Of a DNA stretch of 33,355 nt, positions 13,632 through 21,882 are shown one piece after another. Location of the stretch: positions 1-33,355 of the forward strand of contig VAWP01000042.1 of assembly GCA_005888295.1 (NCBI GenBank), given 5' to 3'. Position 1 is the first letter of the stretch. Each line of letters begins with the position of its first letter. The position numbers and the translations under genes were made by a program. The notes under the pieces are model-generated. The model was given only the letters and a program-made list of their open reading frames with translations, made no database searches and was not told where the DNA came from. The stretch is from Actinomycetota bacterium (GTDB taxonomy: Bacteria; Actinomycetota; Acidimicrobiia; Acidimicrobiales; AC-9).

Positions 13632-15452
13632 ATGTCCGCGCGTCGTGAGCGGCCGTCTCGCGCCGGGTGGCAACTGCTCGCCAGAGCGGTGAAGGACCAG
13701 CGCAACTGGGTGGTGCTCGGTGTGACCGCCGGCCTGTTCTGGACGGGGGCCAAGGTCGCCGTGCCCACGCTGGCCCAGCTGGCGATCGACCGGGGCATCA
13801 TCTCCCGGGACCACGGTGCTCTGCTCGAGTGGTCGCTCGCCATTCTGGGCGTGGGGATCGTGTCGGCCGTGTGCACCGGGTTGCGCCGGTTCTACGCCTT
13901 CGGCATCTCCTACCGGGCCGAGACCGATCTGCGGGACCGGCTGTTCGCCCATCTCCAGCGGCTCCACTTCGCCTTCCACGACCACGCCCAGACCGGTCAG
14001 CTCATGGCTCGGGCCGCGACCGACCTGCTGCAGGTGCAGTCGTTCCTCACGCTCATCCCGATCACCATCGGCAACGCCCTCACCGTGTCGGCGGTGGTCG
14101 TGATCCTGTTCGTCACCAATCCGGGACTGGCCGCCCTCGCCCTCGCCGCCCTCCCGCTCATCAACGTCGTGGCCAAGCGGTTCGCCAGCAACATCCACCC
14201 CGTGTCGCTCGAGCTGCAGCAGCAGCTGGCGGAGGTGGCGGGGACGGTCGAGGAGACCGTGGTCGGCGTCCGGGTGGTGAAGGGCTTCGGGGCCGAGGCG
14301 ATCCAGGGGGGCAAGCTGCGGACGCGGGTCGACCGGGTGTTCGAGCGCGCCGTGCTTCTCGGGCGCATGCGGGCGTCGTTCATGCCCCTGCTGGACTTCC
14401 TGCCGGCGCTGGGCCTGGTGGCCGTGCTGTGGTACGGAGGCCACCAGGTGCTCAGCGGCCACCTGAGCGTGGGCGAGCTCGTCGCCTTCATGACCTACAT
14501 CCTCATGCTCATCGCGCCGCTGCGCATGCTGGGGACGATCATCGCCATGGCCCAGCGGGCCGTGGCCTCGGCCACGCGCATCGACGAGGTTCTCGCCACC
14601 CACCCCGCCATCGTCGACCGGGCCGACGGGCAGACGTTGCCGCCGGGCCACGGCGAGCTGCGGTTCGAAGAGGTCAGCTTCGCCTACCTGCCTCCTGAGG
14701 GCGGTCAGCTGAGCGACGCCGGGATGCCCGTGCTCGACCGGCTCGACCTGCACGTGCGCCCGGGCGAGGCCGTAGCCCTGGTCGGAGCCACGGGGTCGGG
14801 CAAGAGCACCGTCGCCCGCCTCGTTCCACGGTTCTACGAGGTCCTCGGCGGACGCATCACCATCGACGGTGCCGACGTGCAGGACCTGCGCCTCCGTGAG
14901 CTCCGGCGGGCGGTGGGCATCGTCTTCGAGGACACGTTCCTCTTCAGCGACACAATCCGCAACAACATCTCCTTCGCAGACCCCGATGCGCCCCAGGAGA
15001 CGGTCGAGTGGGCGGCGCGACGCGCCGGCCTGCACGATTTCGTCGCCGACCTACCCGATGGCTACGAGACGGTCGTCGGCGAGCAGGGGTTCGCGCTGTC
15101 CGGGGGTCAGCGTCAGCGCGTGGCGTTGGCCCGGGCGATCCTGGCCGACCCCCGGATCCTCATCCTCGACGACGCCACCTCGTCGGTCGACCCGACCAAG
15201 GAGCACGAGATCCGCGCCGCCCTGGCCGCGGTGATGAAGGGCCGCACCACCATCGTGATCGCCCATCGCCCGGCGACGGTGGCCCTGGCCGACCGCGTCG
15301 TGCTGCTCGACCGAGGCCGCATCGTCGCCGAGGGCACCCACACCGAGCTGCTCGCCACCAGCGAGCGCTACCGGAGGCTGCTGGCACAGTCGGCCCGCGA
15401 GGAAGCCGGCTCGACAACCCCACAACAGGACAGCGAGGCCCTGGTCCGATGA
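13632..15452 (+). CDS. ABC exporter half-transporter, subunit 1 (degenerate ATP site)
   Basis: The 606-residue protein has the type IV exporter order: six-helix membrane domain (~residues 25-330) then ATPase domain (~345-590). Walker A GATGSGKST is at 385-393, signature LSGGQ at 489-493, and the H-loop reads IAHRPAT. The Walker B segment ILILDD ends in Asp514 where active sites have Glu, so this subunit supplies a weak hydrolysis site. Its partner starts within its stop codon (ATGA), giving a co-translated heterodimer. An insertion (PPEGGQLSDAGMP) sits before the first ATPase strands. Substrates may be lipids or drugs; the linked MarR suggests inducible export. Confidence 0.9.
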   Translation: MSARRERPSRAGWQLLARAVKDQRNWVVLGVTAGLFWTGAKVAVPTLAQLAIDRGIISRDHGALLEWSLAILGVGIVSAVCTGLRRFYAFGISYRAETDLRDRLFAHLQRLHFAFHDHAQTGQLMARAATDLLQVQSFLTLIPITIGNALTVSAVVVILFVTNPGLAALALAALPLINVVAKRFASNIHPVSLELQQQLAEVAGTVEETVVGVRVVKGFGAEAIQGGKLRTRVDRVFERAVLLGRMRASFMPLLDFLPALGLVAVLWYGGHQVLSGHLSVGELVAFMTYILMLIAPLRMLGTIIAMAQRAVASATRIDEVLATHPAIVDRADGQTLPPGHGELRFEEVSFAYLPPEGGQLSDAGMPVLDRLDLHVRPGEAVALVGATGSGKSTVARLVPRFYEVLGGRITIDGADVQDLRLRELRRAVGIVFEDTFLFSDTIRNNISFADPDAPQETVEWAARRAGLHDFVADLPDGYETVVGEQGFALSGGQRQRVALARAILADPRILILDDATSSVDPTKEHEIRAALAAVMKGRTTIVIAHRPATVALADRVVLLDRGRIVAEGTHTELLATSERYRRLLAQSAREEAGSTTPQQDSEALVR

Positions 15453-17278
15453 TGGGCTGGGGGTCCGGCGCGGTGCGAGACGAGGAGAAGCTGTCGTCGA
15501 GCCAGGCGCGACAGGTCGTCCGGCGGTCGCTGCGCATGCTGCGGCCCTACCGGCGCCAGGTGACGGTCGCCCTGGTCGTCCTCGTCGTGTACACCCTGGC
15601 GATGCTCGCCGGCCCGCTGATGGTGAGGCTGGGCATCGACCGCGGCTTGCAGGCCCACGACGCCCTGGTCCTCAACCTCGCCGTGGTCGGCTACCTCGTC
15701 GCGGCCGCCGTGGCGGTCGTGCTGGGCCGCACCCAGATCACGCTCATCACCAGGGTGGGTGAGAGCTTCCTGCGAGACCTGCGGGTGCGGGTCTTCGATC
15801 ACCTCCAGGCCATGGGCATGACGTTCTTCGACTCGCAGCCGGCGGGACGGCTCGTCTCCCGGATGACCTCGGACGTCGACGCCCTCCAGACGCTCGTGCA
15901 GCAGGGCCTCGTCATGTTCATCCAGAACGCCCTGCTCTTCGTGGCCACGATCGTGGTTCTCGTCGTTCTCTCGCCCGTGCTGGCGGCGGTGTGTCTTGCA
16001 GCCATGCCCGTGGTGGTCGTCGCCAGCATCCGCTTCCGCCGGGACTCGAACGTCGCCTACCTCACGGTGCGCGATCGCGTGGGCCAGACGCTCTCGACCC
16101 TGCAGGAGAGCCTGTCGGGCATCAGAGTGGTCCAGGCCTTCGCGCGCGAGGAGTCGCAGAACGAGGTCTTCGTCAGCCACAATCGTGCCCAGCTCGACGC
16201 CAACCTCCGCGCCGTGCGCATCTCGGCCCGGTACTTTCCGGTGATCGAGCTGGCTGGCATCGGCACCATGGCGATCATCGTCGGTGTCGGCGGGGTGCTG
16301 GTGCACGACAGCTTCATCACCGTCGGGACGGTGGCGGCCTTCGCGCTCTACCTGACGAACCTGTTCGAGCCCATCCAGCAGCTGAGCCAGCTGTTCAACA
16401 CGGTCCAGCAGGCAGGCGCGGCGCTCAAGAAGCTGTTCGATCTCCTCGACGTTCCGTCAGATCTCACCGAACGGCCTGGCGCAGTGGACCTACCGGAGAC
16501 AGGCGAGCTGCTCGTCGAGGACGTCGGGTTCGCCTACGACGGCCGGGCCCAGGTGCTCGCCGACGTCAACCTCGCCGTTCGCCCGGGCGAACGCCTGGCC
16601 CTCGTCGGCCCGACCGGCGCAGGAAAGTCCACTCTCGCCAAGCTCATGGCTCGGATGTACGACCCCGGCGAGGGTCGCATCGGCTACGGCGGCGTCGACC
16701 TGCGGGACGCCACCTTCTCGTCGCTGCGCCACCGGATCGTGGTGGTGCCCCAGGAGGGCTTCCTCTTCGACGGCACGATCTTCGAGAACGTCGCCATCGG
16801 CCGACGAGGTGCCGACGAGGAGGCGGTGCGCCGTGCCCTTCGCCTCATCGGAGTCGAGGAGCGCTTCCAGGCCCTTCCCCAAGGGCTGGCGACAGCGGTG
16901 CGAGAGCGGGGCTCGAGGTTGTCCGCAGGCGAGCGCCAGCTGGTCTCCCTCGCACGTGCCGCCCTTGCCGATCCTGCTGTCCTGGTGCTCGACGAGGCCA
17001 CCTCCAGCCTCGACCCGGGGACCGAGGCCGACGTCGAGCGCGCCATGGCCGGCCTCATGCAGGGGCGCACCGTCGTCGTCATCGCCCACCGACTGTCCAC
17101 GGCCGAGCGGGCCGACCGGGTGGCGGTGGTCGATCACGGCGAGCTGGTCGAGGAGGGAACCCACGACCAGCTCCTGGCAGACCGGGGACGCTATGCCGCA
17201 CTGTTCGCCTCGTGGGCCGGCGAGCAGCAGCGTCGCCACCCGAGCGACCTCGCCGAGGACGCCGTCGTCAGCTCTTGA
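15449..17278 (+). CDS. ABC exporter half-transporter, subunit 2 (catalytic ATP site)
   Basis: The 609-residue partner has the same architecture: membrane domain ~35-340, ATPase ~355-595. Walker A GPTGAGKST is at 387-395, the Walker B segment ends LDE with catalytic Glu516, and the H-loop is IAHRLST. The signature is altered to LSAGE (491-495). In a dimer this signature faces Walker A/B of subunit 1, so both changes fall in the same degenerate site, while the other site pairs LSGGQ with Glu516. This is the pattern known for heterodimeric exporters such as TM287/288. The ATG at 15449 overlaps the previous stop; the 3' end overlaps marR by 11 bp on the other strand. Confidence 0.9.
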   Translation: MMGWGSGAVRDEEKLSSSQARQVVRRSLRMLRPYRRQVTVALVVLVVYTLAMLAGPLMVRLGIDRGLQAHDALVLNLAVVGYLVAAAVAVVLGRTQITLITRVGESFLRDLRVRVFDHLQAMGMTFFDSQPAGRLVSRMTSDVDALQTLVQQGLVMFIQNALLFVATIVVLVVLSPVLAAVCLAAMPVVVVASIRFRRDSNVAYLTVRDRVGQTLSTLQESLSGIRVVQAFAREESQNEVFVSHNRAQLDANLRAVRISARYFPVIELAGIGTMAIIVGVGGVLVHDSFITVGTVAAFALYLTNLFEPIQQLSQLFNTVQQAGAALKKLFDLLDVPSDLTERPGAVDLPETGELLVEDVGFAYDGRAQVLADVNLAVRPGERLALVGPTGAGKSTLAKLMARMYDPGEGRIGYGGVDLRDATFSSLRHRIVVVPQEGFLFDGTIFENVAIGRRGADEEAVRRALRLIGVEERFQALPQGLATAVRERGSRLSAGERQLVSLARAALADPAVLVLDEATSSLDPGTEADVERAMAGLMQGRTVVVIAHRLSTAERADRVAVVDHGELVEEGTHDQLLADRGRYAALFASWAGEQQRRHPSDLAEDAVVSS

Positions 17279-17726
17279 GCGAAGCCGCCACGTAGGAGTC
17301 CATTGCGTCGGGCCACAGGCGGAGGCCCTCGATGGCGCGCTCGCGGTCACGGGGCGCCAGGTGCCCGGCGATCGCCTCCAGCCGGCCATTGGTGTCGGCG
17401 TCAGCCTCCGACAGCACCCGACGGCCCTTGTCGGTGAGGGCATGCGTGACCCGGCGTCGGTCCCCGCCATCGGACCGCCGGTTCACCAGTCCACGGGCGA
17501 CGAGGCCGTCGACGATGGCGGTCACGCTGGGTGGGCTGACGGCGAGCTTCGACGCCAGAGCCGAAGCCACCGCCGATCCGTCGCCCAACAGGACCAGCAC
17601 GCGGTACTGGGGAAGCGAGAGGTCGCTCGGGGCGAGGGCCTTCTCCACGTGCTTGGCCAGGCGCGCCGCAGCGCGCCCGAACGAGGCCGCTCCCTGCTTG
17701 CGATCGCCGGCCTTGCCCGTGCTCAC
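17268..17726 (-). CDS. MarR family transcriptional regulator
   Basis: The 152-residue protein has the MarR winged-helix order: LSLPQYRVLVLLGDG, then ASKLAVSPPSVTAIVDGLVARGLV (recognition region), and the wing RRSDGGDRRRVTHALTDKG, with helices at both ends for dimerisation. Two adjacent GTG codons (17729 and 17726) could start it. A TAGAAT box at plus 17734-17739 lies just upstream, so the transcript is probably leaderless; 17726 is chosen for the 7-nt spacing. It is convergent with the exporter (11-bp overlap) and divergent from the acyl-CoA dehydrogenase. Matching palindromes at three promoters suggest it controls the exporter, the dehydrogenase unit and itself. Confidence 0.9.
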   Translation of the reverse strand: MSTGKAGDRKQGAASFGRAAARLAKHVEKALAPSDLSLPQYRVLVLLGDGSAVASALASKLAVSPPSVTAIVDGLVARGLVNRRSDGGDRRRVTHALTDKGRRVLSEADADTNGRLEAIAGHLAPRDRERAIEGLRLWPDAMDSYVAASLKS

Positions 17727-17733
17727 CACAGGA

Positions 17734-17773
17734 ATTCTAACAGTTTGGCTCTCGAAACAAAAACTGCTAGCTT
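17734..17773. promoter_or_regulatory. Divergent marR / acyl-CoA dehydrogenase promoters with operator
   Basis: For the plus strand, TTGGCT (17745-17750) and TAGCTT (17768-17773) are 17 bp apart. For marR, TAGAAT lies at plus 17734-17739. Between them, 17744-17761 forms the palindrome TTTG-N2-TC-N2-GA-N2-CAAA. A longer dyad with 10-bp arms (CTAACAGTTT and AAACTGCTAG, one mismatch, 17737-17770) surrounds it, with its centre shifted by 1 bp. A repressor here would block both directions. Confidence 0.6.
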
Positions 17774-17830
17774 GCGGTCCGAAAGAGCTGTGCTCGGCAC
17801 CGCTCACCGATTCGGAGGTTGGGGCACGAC

Positions 17831-19024
17831 GTGAAGCTCGACCTGGGGCCGGAGCTGGAGGCGTTCCGACGGGAGCTGGGTGACTGGATCGAGGACAACC
17901 GGATCGACGGCCTCGAGGACGTCGACGAGCGGGCCGTGTACCTCGGGACCTTCGAGCAGTCCGGGCCCGTGGCGGCCGCCTACCGACAGTGGTCGGAGCG
18001 GCTCGGCCAGGCTCGGCTGATCTGTCCGCAGTGGCCCGAGGAGGTCGGCGGACGAGGCCTGAGCGGTGCGCACATGGCCGTCCTCAACGAGGAGTTCTCG
18101 CGCCGGCGGGTCCCGAGGGTCAGCAGAGGGATGGGGGAGTCACTCGTCGGCCCGTCGATCATCGTCCACGGCAGCGAGGCGCAGAAGGCGCACTTCCTGC
18201 CGAGGATCATCTCCGGCGAGGACCGCTACTGCCAGGGGTTCTCGGAGCCCGACCACGGCTCCGATCTGGCGGGGGTCGAGACGTCCGGCGTCGTCGACGG
18301 GGAAGAGATCGTGCTGACGGGCCAGAAGGTGTGGACCTCGGGCGCCCACCTGGCGAACATGATCTTCGTCCTCTGTCGCTCCGACCCGAACGTGCCCAAG
18401 CACCAGGGACTGTCCTACGTGCTGGCACCGATCCGTGACAACGGCGTCGACATCCGGCCCCTGCGTCAGCCGACCGGGAGGTCGGGGTTCAGTCAGGAGT
18501 ACCTCGACGGATGCCGCGCACCGCTGCTCAACGTCATCGGCGGCCTCGGCAACGGCTGGCGGGTGGCCATGACGACGCTGGGGAACGAGCGTGGGGGCGG
18601 CGCCACGACGCAGCACCTGCGCTACGAGCGCGAGCTCTGGGATCTCGTCGACGAGGCCCGCAAGCGGGGCGGGACCGACGATCCGCTCGTCCGACAGGAC
18701 CTGGCATGGGCCTACAGCCACGTCGAGATCATGCGTTTCCAGGGTCTGCGGTTGCTGTCGGCGCTCGCTGCCAAGCGGGAGCCGGGGCCGGAGGCCAGCG
18801 TCAACAAGCTGTTCTGGTCGGAGTACCAGCAGCGCTTCGGCGAGATCGCCATGGGAGTGCTCGGTGCCGACGCAATGCTCGGCGTCGGACCGGAGTACGG
18901 GCTGGGGCGGTGGCAGTCGACGTTCGTCTCCAGCCGCGCCGTGACCATCTTCTCGGGGACCAGCGAGATCCAGCGCAACATCATCGGAGAGCGGGCCCTC
19001 GGCCTGCCCAGGGAGCCGGGATGA
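17831..19024 (+). CDS. Acyl-CoA dehydrogenase family protein
   Basis: The 397-residue protein has the full acyl-CoA dehydrogenase fold: QGFSEPDHGSDLAG and VLTGQKVWTSGAH bind FAD/substrate, and SGTSEIQRNIIGERALGLP closes the C-terminus. The MCAD-type catalytic Glu near the C-terminus is replaced (FSGT), so the base is probably Glu253 in LGNERGG, the position used by isovaleryl-CoA and long-chain enzymes. The GTG at 17831 is preferred over TTG at 17819 because GGAGG (17814-17818) and GGGG (17821-17824) lie upstream. It probably heads a unit with the downstream ligase, under the MarR-type operator. Confidence 0.92.
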   Translation: MKLDLGPELEAFRRELGDWIEDNRIDGLEDVDERAVYLGTFEQSGPVAAAYRQWSERLGQARLICPQWPEEVGGRGLSGAHMAVLNEEFSRRRVPRVSRGMGESLVGPSIIVHGSEAQKAHFLPRIISGEDRYCQGFSEPDHGSDLAGVETSGVVDGEEIVLTGQKVWTSGAHLANMIFVLCRSDPNVPKHQGLSYVLAPIRDNGVDIRPLRQPTGRSGFSQEYLDGCRAPLLNVIGGLGNGWRVAMTTLGNERGGGATTQHLRYERELWDLVDEARKRGGTDDPLVRQDLAWAYSHVEIMRFQGLRLLSALAAKREPGPEASVNKLFWSEYQQRFGEIAMGVLGADAMLGVGPEYGLGRWQSTFVSSRAVTIFSGTSEIQRNIIGERALGLPREPG

Positions 19025-19042
19025 GGGGCCTCCATCCTCCTG

Positions 19043-19110
19043 TTCCACATCTGGTCGAAAGTGGTCGCCGCGGCTGCAGGCGCATCGCCCACTTTCGACC
19101 AAATGCGGAA
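19043..19110. repeat. Long inverted repeat (22-nt arms, 2 mismatches, 24-nt loop)
   Basis: Arms at 19043-19064 and 19089-19110 pair in 20 of 22 positions. The core is TGGTCGAAAGTGG against CCACTTTCGACCA, and pairing continues partly outward to 19038/19115. It fills most of the 94-bp gap between the acyl-CoA dehydrogenase stop and the ligase start, ending 8 nt before the ligase ATG. In RNA it would be a very stable hairpin, but no U-run follows, so it is not a standard terminator. It could be a palindromic intergenic element, an mRNA-processing stem, or an attenuator lowering ligase expression. Confidence 0.7.
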
Positions 19111-19118
19111 CCGGACCG

Positions 19119-20729
19119 ATGCACGGGGGCGCGGTGACCAGCACGCCCGCCGATCTCACGGCCGACCAGAGGCTCGACGCCGCCCGTCACGGCATGACGC
19201 TCTCGGTGTGGGCCTCGATCAAGCCCGATGTGCCCGCGATCGTGTCCGAGCACGGCGACCGCAGCTTCGCCGCCCTCAACGGTCGGGCCAACCAGCTCGT
19301 CCGGGCCCTCCGGCGCCATGGTGTCCAGGCCGGCGACGGCGTCGCCCTGCTGTGTGGGAACCGGGCGGAGTTCGCAGAGGTCGTCGCCGCGACCCAACGG
19401 TCCGGCTTGCGGCTCACGCCGATCAACTGGCACCTCACCGGCGACGAGGCCGGGTACATCCTGCACGACTGCGAGGCCAGGGCGTTCATCGCCGAGGACC
19501 GGTTCGCCGACGTCGCCCGGGGTGCCGCCGCCCGGGCGTCGCTCGTCGAGGTCCGCTTCTCCGTCGGCGGTCGGATCGACGGGTTCGCCGCCTACGACGA
19601 CGCGGTGGGGGTCGAGACGGCCGACGACATCGCCGACCCGACCATCGGCGGCACGATGCTGTACACCTCGGGAACGACCGGCCGCCCGAAGGGGGTCCAT
19701 CGACAGCTGGGCGCCGCCGTGGCGGCGGGCTCGACCCAGACGTCGCCGGTCGTCGGCCTGGCCAGGGCCGCGGCCGAGGGGTCCAGCATGCACCTGTGCA
19801 CCGGACCGCTCTACCACGCCGCCCCGCTCGCCTTCTCGCTCCTCATGCCCGTGGCCCAGGGGATGGGGGTGGTGATCATGGACCAGTGGGACGCCGAGGC
19901 GACGCTGCAGCTCGTCGAGCGCCATCGCATCACCCACAGCCACATGGTCCCGACCATGTTCCACCGCCTGCTCTCGCTGCCCCAGCACGTGCGGAGGGCG
20001 TACGACACCTCGTCGCTTCGTTTCGTCATCCACGGGGCGGCCCCGTGTCCCGTCGCCGTCAAGCGGGCCATGATCGACTGGTGGGGACCGATCCTCGTCG
20101 AGTACTACGCCGCCACCGAAGGCGGCGCCACCTACGTGACCTCCGATGAGTGGCTCGCCCACCCGGGCACGGTCGGCCGACCGCCCACTCCCGACCACGT
20201 TCGGATACTCGATGACGACGGCAGGGACGTCGCTCCCGGAGTGATCGGCACGATCTACATCAAGGCGCCCGAGGAGGCCCGGTTCAGCTACTTCAAGCAT
20301 CCTGACAAGACGGCAGCGGCCTACCGCGGCGGCCACTACACCCTCGGCGATGTTGGGTACGTCGACGAGGACGGCTACCTCTACCTCACCGACCGGAGCG
20401 CCGATCTCATCATCTCGGGGGGCGTGAACATCTACCCGGCCGAGACCGAAGCCGTGCTCATCGGCCACGCCGCTGTCGGCGACGTCGCCGTGATCGGCGT
20501 CCCCAACCTCGAGTGGGGCGAAGAGGTGAAGGCCATCGTCGAGCTCCAGCCCGGTGCGGTGGGCTCGGCCGACCTGGAGTCGGAGCTGATCTCGTGGTGT
20601 CGGGAGCGCCTGGCCGGCTTCAAGTGCCCTCGCACCGTCGAGTTCACCGAGGCGCTCCCGCGTCAGGACAACGGCAAGCTGTACAAGCGCGTGCTCCGGG
20701 ACCGGTTCCGGCAGCAGGTGGGCTCGTGA
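19119..20729 (+). CDS. AMP-dependent acyl-CoA synthetase/ligase
   Basis: The 536-residue protein is an ANL-superfamily adenylating enzyme that would activate a carboxylic acid as its CoA thioester. Core motifs are visible in order: YTSGTTGRPKG, YYAATEGG, the TLGDVGYVDEDGYLYLTDR hinge block, SGGVNIYPAE, and the C-terminal NGKLYKR lysine. ATG at 19119 or GTG at 19134 could start it; GTG has GGGGG 4 nt upstream, ATG gives five more residues. Together with the upstream acyl-CoA dehydrogenase it suggests beta-oxidation-type degradation of a lipid, side chain or aromatic acid. It stops 4 bp before the convergent five-gene operon ends. Confidence 0.92.
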   Translation: MHGGAVTSTPADLTADQRLDAARHGMTLSVWASIKPDVPAIVSEHGDRSFAALNGRANQLVRALRRHGVQAGDGVALLCGNRAEFAEVVAATQRSGLRLTPINWHLTGDEAGYILHDCEARAFIAEDRFADVARGAAARASLVEVRFSVGGRIDGFAAYDDAVGVETADDIADPTIGGTMLYTSGTTGRPKGVHRQLGAAVAAGSTQTSPVVGLARAAAEGSSMHLCTGPLYHAAPLAFSLLMPVAQGMGVVIMDQWDAEATLQLVERHRITHSHMVPTMFHRLLSLPQHVRRAYDTSSLRFVIHGAAPCPVAVKRAMIDWWGPILVEYYAATEGGATYVTSDEWLAHPGTVGRPPTPDHVRILDDDGRDVAPGVIGTIYIKAPEEARFSYFKHPDKTAAAYRGGHYTLGDVGYVDEDGYLYLTDRSADLIISGGVNIYPAETEAVLIGHAAVGDVAVIGVPNLEWGEEVKAIVELQPGAVGSADLESELISWCRERLAGFKCPRTVEFTEALPRQDNGKLYKRVLRDRFRQQVGS

Positions 20730-20733
20730 CCGG

Positions 20734-21882
20734 TCAGCGGGCGGCGAGCCTCAGCCCGTTGGCATAGTCGGCCAGCGCCGACGCCGGCATCGTGCCCCGC
20801 ACCCGCACCCAGCTCCCACCCTCGAGGTCGACCCTGATCTCTGCGCCGTCCGAGCGGATGGCGGACCGGGCTGGGCCCAGCCCGGCCAGGCTGACCGGCT
20901 CGGTGACCGTGTCGTCGGGCTGCCAGGGCAGCTGGCCCGGCCGCTCGTTGCCGGCTTCGACGGTCACGACGTCGGCGCCCTTCACGAAGGTCCACACCAC
21001 GGACGCCGCTGTCAGCGACGACGGGTGCAGAGGATCGGGCAGCGTGAACCGTACGGGCGGCACGGCGTGGTAGCCGGGGACCGGTGCAGGCGGGGCGAGG
21101 AAGCTCCGCTGGTCCGTCGCTGGCGATACCAGTGACGCGTTGCCGGCGGTTGGGCTGGCCCCGCTCACCGGGGGGATGGCCACCGCCGCGAGGCTCACCG
21201 AGGTGGCGCTGCGCTGCGTGACCACCCGGCCGTCGAGGGTCCACGTCTCCGACAGGACCAGGCCGGCGGCGTCGATGCACAGCTCGTCGTGCTCTGTCGG
21301 GCCGCCGAGGTGGCGGACGGGGCCGACGGGCGGTTCCAGGAACCGGTAGACGTGGCATGACCGGCCCGCGACCCGCCGGTCCGAACCCCGGTCGGAGGCC
21401 AGCCCGCGGTGGAGCATCTCCGGCAGCTGGCCGGCCAGGTCCTGGTCGCCGGACGGGGGACCGGGCTGTCGGCCTCCGACGTCGTGCAGACCAGAGGCGT
21501 CGACGTCGTAGAGCCGCTGTTCGGTCGACACGCTGCCGGAGGTCGGGCGATCGGAAGGAGACGGTGGGCCCGCCGTGGTGTACACGAGGTCTGCGGACTC
21601 GAACGGTCGCCGCACCGACAGGACCTCCCACCGGGCCGGGCTGCCGTTGAGGGACTCCTCGTACACGACGCGGTAGGCAGCAGGGCGGGCGGGCCCGGTG
21701 CCGGACCCGCCGGCGAGCGAGCGCGACAACGGCACTCCGATGCCCAGCCCGATCATCACCGCGACGACGGCGGCGACGATGAGCGCCTGGTGCCGGAAGA
21801 CGAACGAGCCCGACCTCCGCGGCCGTCTTCGGCGGCTGGCGGCCGTTCCCGGTGAGCGCCTCGGGTCGCGACGACCGCTCAC
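20734..21882 (-). CDS. Membrane-anchored envelope protein, possibly LolA/RseB-like fold
   Basis: The 382-residue product is not firmly recognised. An Arg-rich cytosolic N-terminus (~30 residues) is followed by one transmembrane helix (ALIVAAVVAVMIGLGIGV) and a large exported region. There, AAYRVVYEESLNGSPARWEVLSV, GRSCHVYRF and LCIDAAGLVLSETWTLDG recall beta-sheet proteins of the LolA/LppX/RseB type, which bind lipids or act as sensors; this is a weak structural guess. Two Cys residues (in GRSCHV and DELCID) could form a disulfide. The GTG at 21882 overlaps the previous stop (GTGA). It is the last gene of the LIV-type operon, so it may interact with that transporter. Confidence 0.7.
   Translation of the reverse strand: MSGRRDPRRSPGTAASRRRRPRRSGSFVFRHQALIVAAVVAVMIGLGIGVPLSRSLAGGSGTGPARPAAYRVVYEESLNGSPARWEVLSVRRPFESADLVYTTAGPPSPSDRPTSGSVSTEQRLYDVDASGLHDVGGRQPGPPSGDQDLAGQLPEMLHRGLASDRGSDRRVAGRSCHVYRFLEPPVGPVRHLGGPTEHDELCIDAAGLVLSETWTLDGRVVTQRSATSVSLAAVAIPPVSGASPTAGNASLVSPATDQRSFLAPPAPVPGYHAVPPVRFTLPDPLHPSSLTAASVVWTFVKGADVVTVEAGNERPGQLPWQPDDTVTEPVSLAGLGPARSAIRSDGAEIRVDLEGGSWVRVRGTMPASALADYANGLRLAAR

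Noticed and set aside
12021-15035. Long antisense open frames opposite the propeller and exporter genes
   Set aside because: They are His/Arg/Gly/Asp-rich translations typical of the opposite strand of GC-rich genes and contain no domain motif.
20728-20735. A terminator between the ligase and the convergent operon
   Set aside because: Only four bases separate the stop codons and no stem-loop with a T-run is present.
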